NCBI GenBank assembly: GCA_018715445.1
Contig: DVLP01000449.1
Location: 1-8,722, forward strand
DNA: 8,722 nucleotides
Direction: 5' to 3'
Source of the DNA: Candidatus Avipropionibacterium avicola
GTDB lineage: Bacteria; Actinomycetota; Actinomycetes; Propionibacteriales; Propionibacteriaceae
Positions 6,087-8,722 of this stretch are shown piece after piece. The notes beneath the pieces were generated by a model, which was given only the letters and a program-made list of their open reading frames with translations, was not told where the DNA came from and did not search any database. Positions within the stretch are counted from its first letter, which is position 1, and each line of letters starts with the position of its first letter. Made by a program: the position numbers and the translations under genes.

Positions 6087-8722
6087 GAGGCCTGGGCGGG
6101 AGGCCGGAAGGTCTCGGCCCAGTCCTGCAGCGACCGGACCCCGATCTCGCCGGCCCGCTGGGCCTCGATCCCCTGCACGGCGGCCGAGAGTCCTGGCACC
6201 GTGGTGATGCACGGGACGTTGCGCAGGATCGCGGCGGTCCGGATCTCCCAGCCGTCGTAGCGCGGACGACCGTCTGTGCTCAACCCGTGCGGGGTGTTGA
6301 ACACCAGGTCGACCTCGCCGTCCAGCAGGGCCTGCACGATGGTCTTCTCCCCGTTCGGGCCGGCCCCCTGGCTGTGCTTGCGCACCTCGGTGACCGAGAT
6401 CCCGTTGCGTCGCAGCACCGAGGCGGTGCCGGCGGTGGCGAGGATCTCGAAGCCCAGGTCGGCCAGCCGCTTCACCGGGAAGATCATGTGACGCTTGTCC
6501 CGGTTGGCTGCCGACACGAAGACCTTGCCCTCGGTGGGCAACGGCCCACTGACCGCGAACTGGCTCTTGGCGAAGGCGATCCCGAAGTCGACGTCGAAGC
6601 CCATGGCCTCACCGGTCGAGCGCATCTCGGGACCGAGCACCGTGTCGACCTGGGTGCCGTCCGCCGACCGGAACCGGTTGAACGGCATCACCGCTTCCTT
6701 GATCGCGATCGGCGAACCCTCCCAGGAATCCCCGCCGTCACCGGCGGCGCGCAGCATGGACTCCTCGCGCAACTGCGCGATGGTGGCGCCCGCTGCCAGC
6801 CGGGCCGCCGCCTTGGCCAACGGCACCCCGGTCGCCTTGGAGACGAAGGGCACCGTACGGGAGGCGCGCGGATTGGCCTCGAGCACATAGAGCACATCGC
6901 CGGACAAGGCGTACTGGATGTTGATCAGTCCCTGCACCCCGACGCCACGGGCAATGCCCAGCGTCGACTCACGGATCCGCTCGATGACCTCCTGGCCCAA
7001 CGTGGTCGGGGGCAGCGAGCAGGCCGAGTCGCCGGAGTGCACCCCGGCCTCCTCGATGTGCTCCATGACCCCACCCAGGTAGAGCTCGTGGCCGTCGTAC
7101 AGCGCGTCGACGTCGATCTCGATCGCATCGTCGAGGAAGCGGTCGACCAGCACCGGATGCTTCGGCGAGACCTCGGTGGCGCGGGCGATGTAGTTGGCCA
7201 GCGCGCCGTCGTCGTAGACGATCTCCATGCCGCGCCCGCCCAGCACGTACGAGGGTCGGACCAGGACCGGGTAGCCGATCTCGGCGGCGATCTCGCGTGC
7301 CTCGTCGAAGGAGTGGGCCATCCCGTACTTCGGGGCCGGCAGGTCGGCGGTCGCCAGCACCTGGCCGAACAGACCACGGTCCTCGGCGGCGTCGATCGCT
7401 TCCGGCGCGGTCCCGATGATGGGGACGCCGGCATCCTTCAGCTCCTGGGCCAACCCGAGCGGGGTCTGACCACCGAGCTGGACGATGACCCCAGCCAACG
7501 GCCCGGCCTGCTGCTCGGCGTGGACGACCTCGAGCACGTCCTCCAGGGTGAGCGGCTCGAAGTAGAGCCGGTCGGAGGTGTCGTAGTCGGTCGAGACGGT
7601 CTCGGGGTTGCAGTTGACCATGATGGTCTCGAACCCTGCCTCGGACAGCGCCAAGGACGCGTGCACACAGGAGTAGTCGAACTCGATGCCCTGCCCGATC
7701 CGGTTCGGCCCCGACCCGAGGATGATCACCGCCGGCTTCTCCCGCGGCGCGACCTCGGTCTCGGCGTCGTAGGAGCTGTAGTGGTACGGGGTGTTGGCGG
7801 CGAACTCGGCGGCACAGGTGTCGACGGTCTTGAAGACCGGTCGGATGCCCAGCGCCCACCGCAGCCCACGGACCACGTTCTCGTCCATGTTGCGCAGCAC
7901 GGCGATCTGGGCGTCGGACAGTCCGTGACGCTTCGCCAGGTAGAGCAGCCCCGGGGTCAGGGCGTCGGCCTCGGCGATCGCGTTCCCGACCTCGTTGATC
8001 AACTGCAGCTGGTCGATGAACCAGGGGTCGATCTTGGTGGCCTCGAAGACCTGCTCCGCGGTGGCGCCCAGGCGCAGCGCCTGACCGACCTTGAGGATCC
8101 GACCGTCGTGCGGACGGGCCATCTCCACCAGGAGGTCCTCGACACTCGCCTCGGGGTCGTCACCCAACCAGAAGGTGCCCTTGCGGTTCTCCAGGGAGCG
8201 CAACGCCTTGCCGAGGGCCTCGGTGAAGTTGCGTCCGATCGACATCGCCTCGCCCACGCTCTTCATGTGGGTGGTCAGCGTCGAGTCGGCGGTCGGGAAC
8301 TTCTCGAAGGCGAACCGGGGCACCTTGACCACGACGTAGTCGATGCTCGGCTCGAAGCAGGACGGCGTCTCACCGGTGATGTCGTTGGTGACCTCGTCCA
8401 GGGTGTAGCCGAGCGCCACCTTGGTGGCGATCTTGGCAATCGGGAAGCCGGTCGCCTTGGAGGCCAGGGCACTGGAGCGCGAGACCCGCGGGTTCATCTC
8501 GATCACGATCATCCGCCCGTCCTCCGGGTTGATCGCAAACTGGATGTTGCAGCCACCGGTCTCGACACCGACGTCGCGGATCACCGCGATGCCGACGTCA
8601 CGCATCCGCTGGTACTCCCGGTCGGTCAGCGTGAAGGCCGGTGCCACCGTGATCGAGTCACCGGTGTGCACGCCCATCGGGTCGACGTTCTCGATGGAGC
8701 AGATGATCACGACGTTGTCGTT
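6083..8722 (-). CDS. carB: Carbamoyl-phosphate synthase large subunit, 5' end outside window
   Basis: CarB makes carbamoyl phosphate from bicarbonate, two ATP and ammonia channelled from the glutaminase subunit CarA, feeding both pyrimidine and arginine synthesis. 879 residues are visible; by alignment from memory with the E. coli protein, about 220 N-terminal residues are missing. The end of the first ATP-grasp domain includes [18 protein letters not shown] and [18 protein letters not shown] (E75 and N77 of the visible part, metal-ligand positions). The oligomerisation region follows ([15 protein letters not shown] onward). The second ATP-grasp domain carries [31 protein letters not shown] and [13 protein letters not shown] (E615, N617). 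The last ~150 residues form the MGS-like allosteric domain ([43 protein letters not shown]). There is no frameshift. The stop overlaps pyrD's ATG. carA and earlier pyr genes are expected just beyond the right edge. Confidence 0.98.
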   Translation of the reverse strand, partial: NDNVVIICSIENVDPMGVHTGDSITVAPAFTLTDREYQRMRDVGIAVIRDVGVETGGCNIQFAINPEDGRMIVIEMNPRVSRSSALASKATGFPIAKIATKVALGYTLDEVTNDITGETPSCFEPSIDYVVVKVPRFAFEKFPTADSTLTTHMKSVGEAMSIGRNFTEALGKALRSLENRKGTFWLGDDPEASVEDLLVEMARPHDGRILKVGQALRLGATAEQVFEATKIDPWFIDQLQLINEVGNAIAEADALTPGLLYLAKRHGLSDAQIAVLRNMDENVVRGLRWALGIRPVFKTVDTCAAEFAANTPYHYSSYDAETEVAPREKPAVIILGSGPNRIGQGIEFDYSCVHASLALSEAGFETIMVNCNPETVSTDYDTSDRLYFEPLTLEDVLEVVHAEQQAGPLAGVIVQLGGQTPLGLAQELKDAGVPIIGTAPEAIDAAEDRGLFGQVLATADLPAPKYGMAHSFDEAREIAAEIGYPVLVRPSYVLGGRGMEIVYDDGALANYIARATEVSPKHPVLVDRFLDDAIEIDVDALYDGHELYLGGVMEHIEEAGVHSGDSACSLPPTTLGQEVIERIRESTLGIARGVGVQGLINIQYALSGDVLYVLEANPRASRTVPFVSKATGVPLAKAAARLAAGATIAQLREESMLRAAGDGGDSWEGSPIAIKEAVMPFNRFRSADGTQVDTVLGPEMRSTGEAMGFDVDFGIAFAKSQFAVSGPLPTEGKVFVSAANRDKRHMIFPVKRLADLGFEILATAGTASVLRRNGISVTEVRKHSQGAGPNGEKTIVQALLDGEVDLVFNTPHGLSTDGRPRYDGWEIRTAAILRNVPCITTVPGLSAAVQGIEAQRAGEIGVRSLQDWAETFRPPAQAS

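Noticed and set aside
6087..6212. N-terminal extension of PyrD upstream of ATG 6086
   Set aside because: It lies entirely inside the conserved C-terminus of carB in another frame and its His/Arg/Gly-rich residues match nothing in PyrD; ATG 6086 gives the normal length and an ATGA overlap.
1..8722. Search for a new multi-gene system (defence, mobile element, CRISPR, biosynthetic cluster)
   Set aside because: All coding space is taken by recognised metabolic or information-processing genes; no transposase, integrase, repeat array, tRNA or unknown gene cassette is visible.

Overview
This window looks like chromosomal DNA from a high-GC Actinomycetota. The evidence is very GC-rich codon use, GTG starts, an actinobacterial integration host factor (mIHF), and the gene order carB-pyrD-pyrF // mihF-gmk-rpoZ-coaBC, which is the usual actinobacterial housekeeping neighbourhood. 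A class 2 pyrD between carB and pyrF, together with the protein sequences, would fit Propionibacteriales, but that placement is a guess from memory and was not tested. Seven of the eight genes are on the minus strand.

Layout from right to left, which is the direction of transcription for most genes. The pyrimidine end (8722 to 4147) holds carB (first ~220 codons outside the window), pyrD and pyrF. They are joined by two ATGA stop/start overlaps, so this is the distal end of a de novo UMP operon. Facing pyrF tail to tail is a plus-strand aldehyde dehydrogenase (2546-4114) that closely resembles NADP-dependent alpha-ketoglutarate semialdehyde (2,5-dioxopentanoate) dehydrogenase. A divergent 165-bp intergenic region (2381-2545) separates it from a second minus-strand operon: mihF, gmk, rpoZ and coaBC (3' end outside the window). 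gmk overlaps mihF by 8 nt and takes its Shine-Dalgarno from the mihF coding sequence.

Together the minus-strand genes cover nucleotide supply (UMP synthesis, GMP to GDP), nucleoid and transcription machinery (mIHF, RNA polymerase omega) and coenzyme A synthesis. The odd one out is the dehydrogenase, a sugar-acid or hydroxyproline catabolic enzyme that sits alone and in reverse orientation inside a normally continuous housekeeping block. It forces the mihF operon to have its own promoter in the divergent region. No RNA genes, CRISPR arrays, insertion sequences, defence genes or prophage genes were seen, and nothing supports a new multi-gene system. The findings are modest, local observations.
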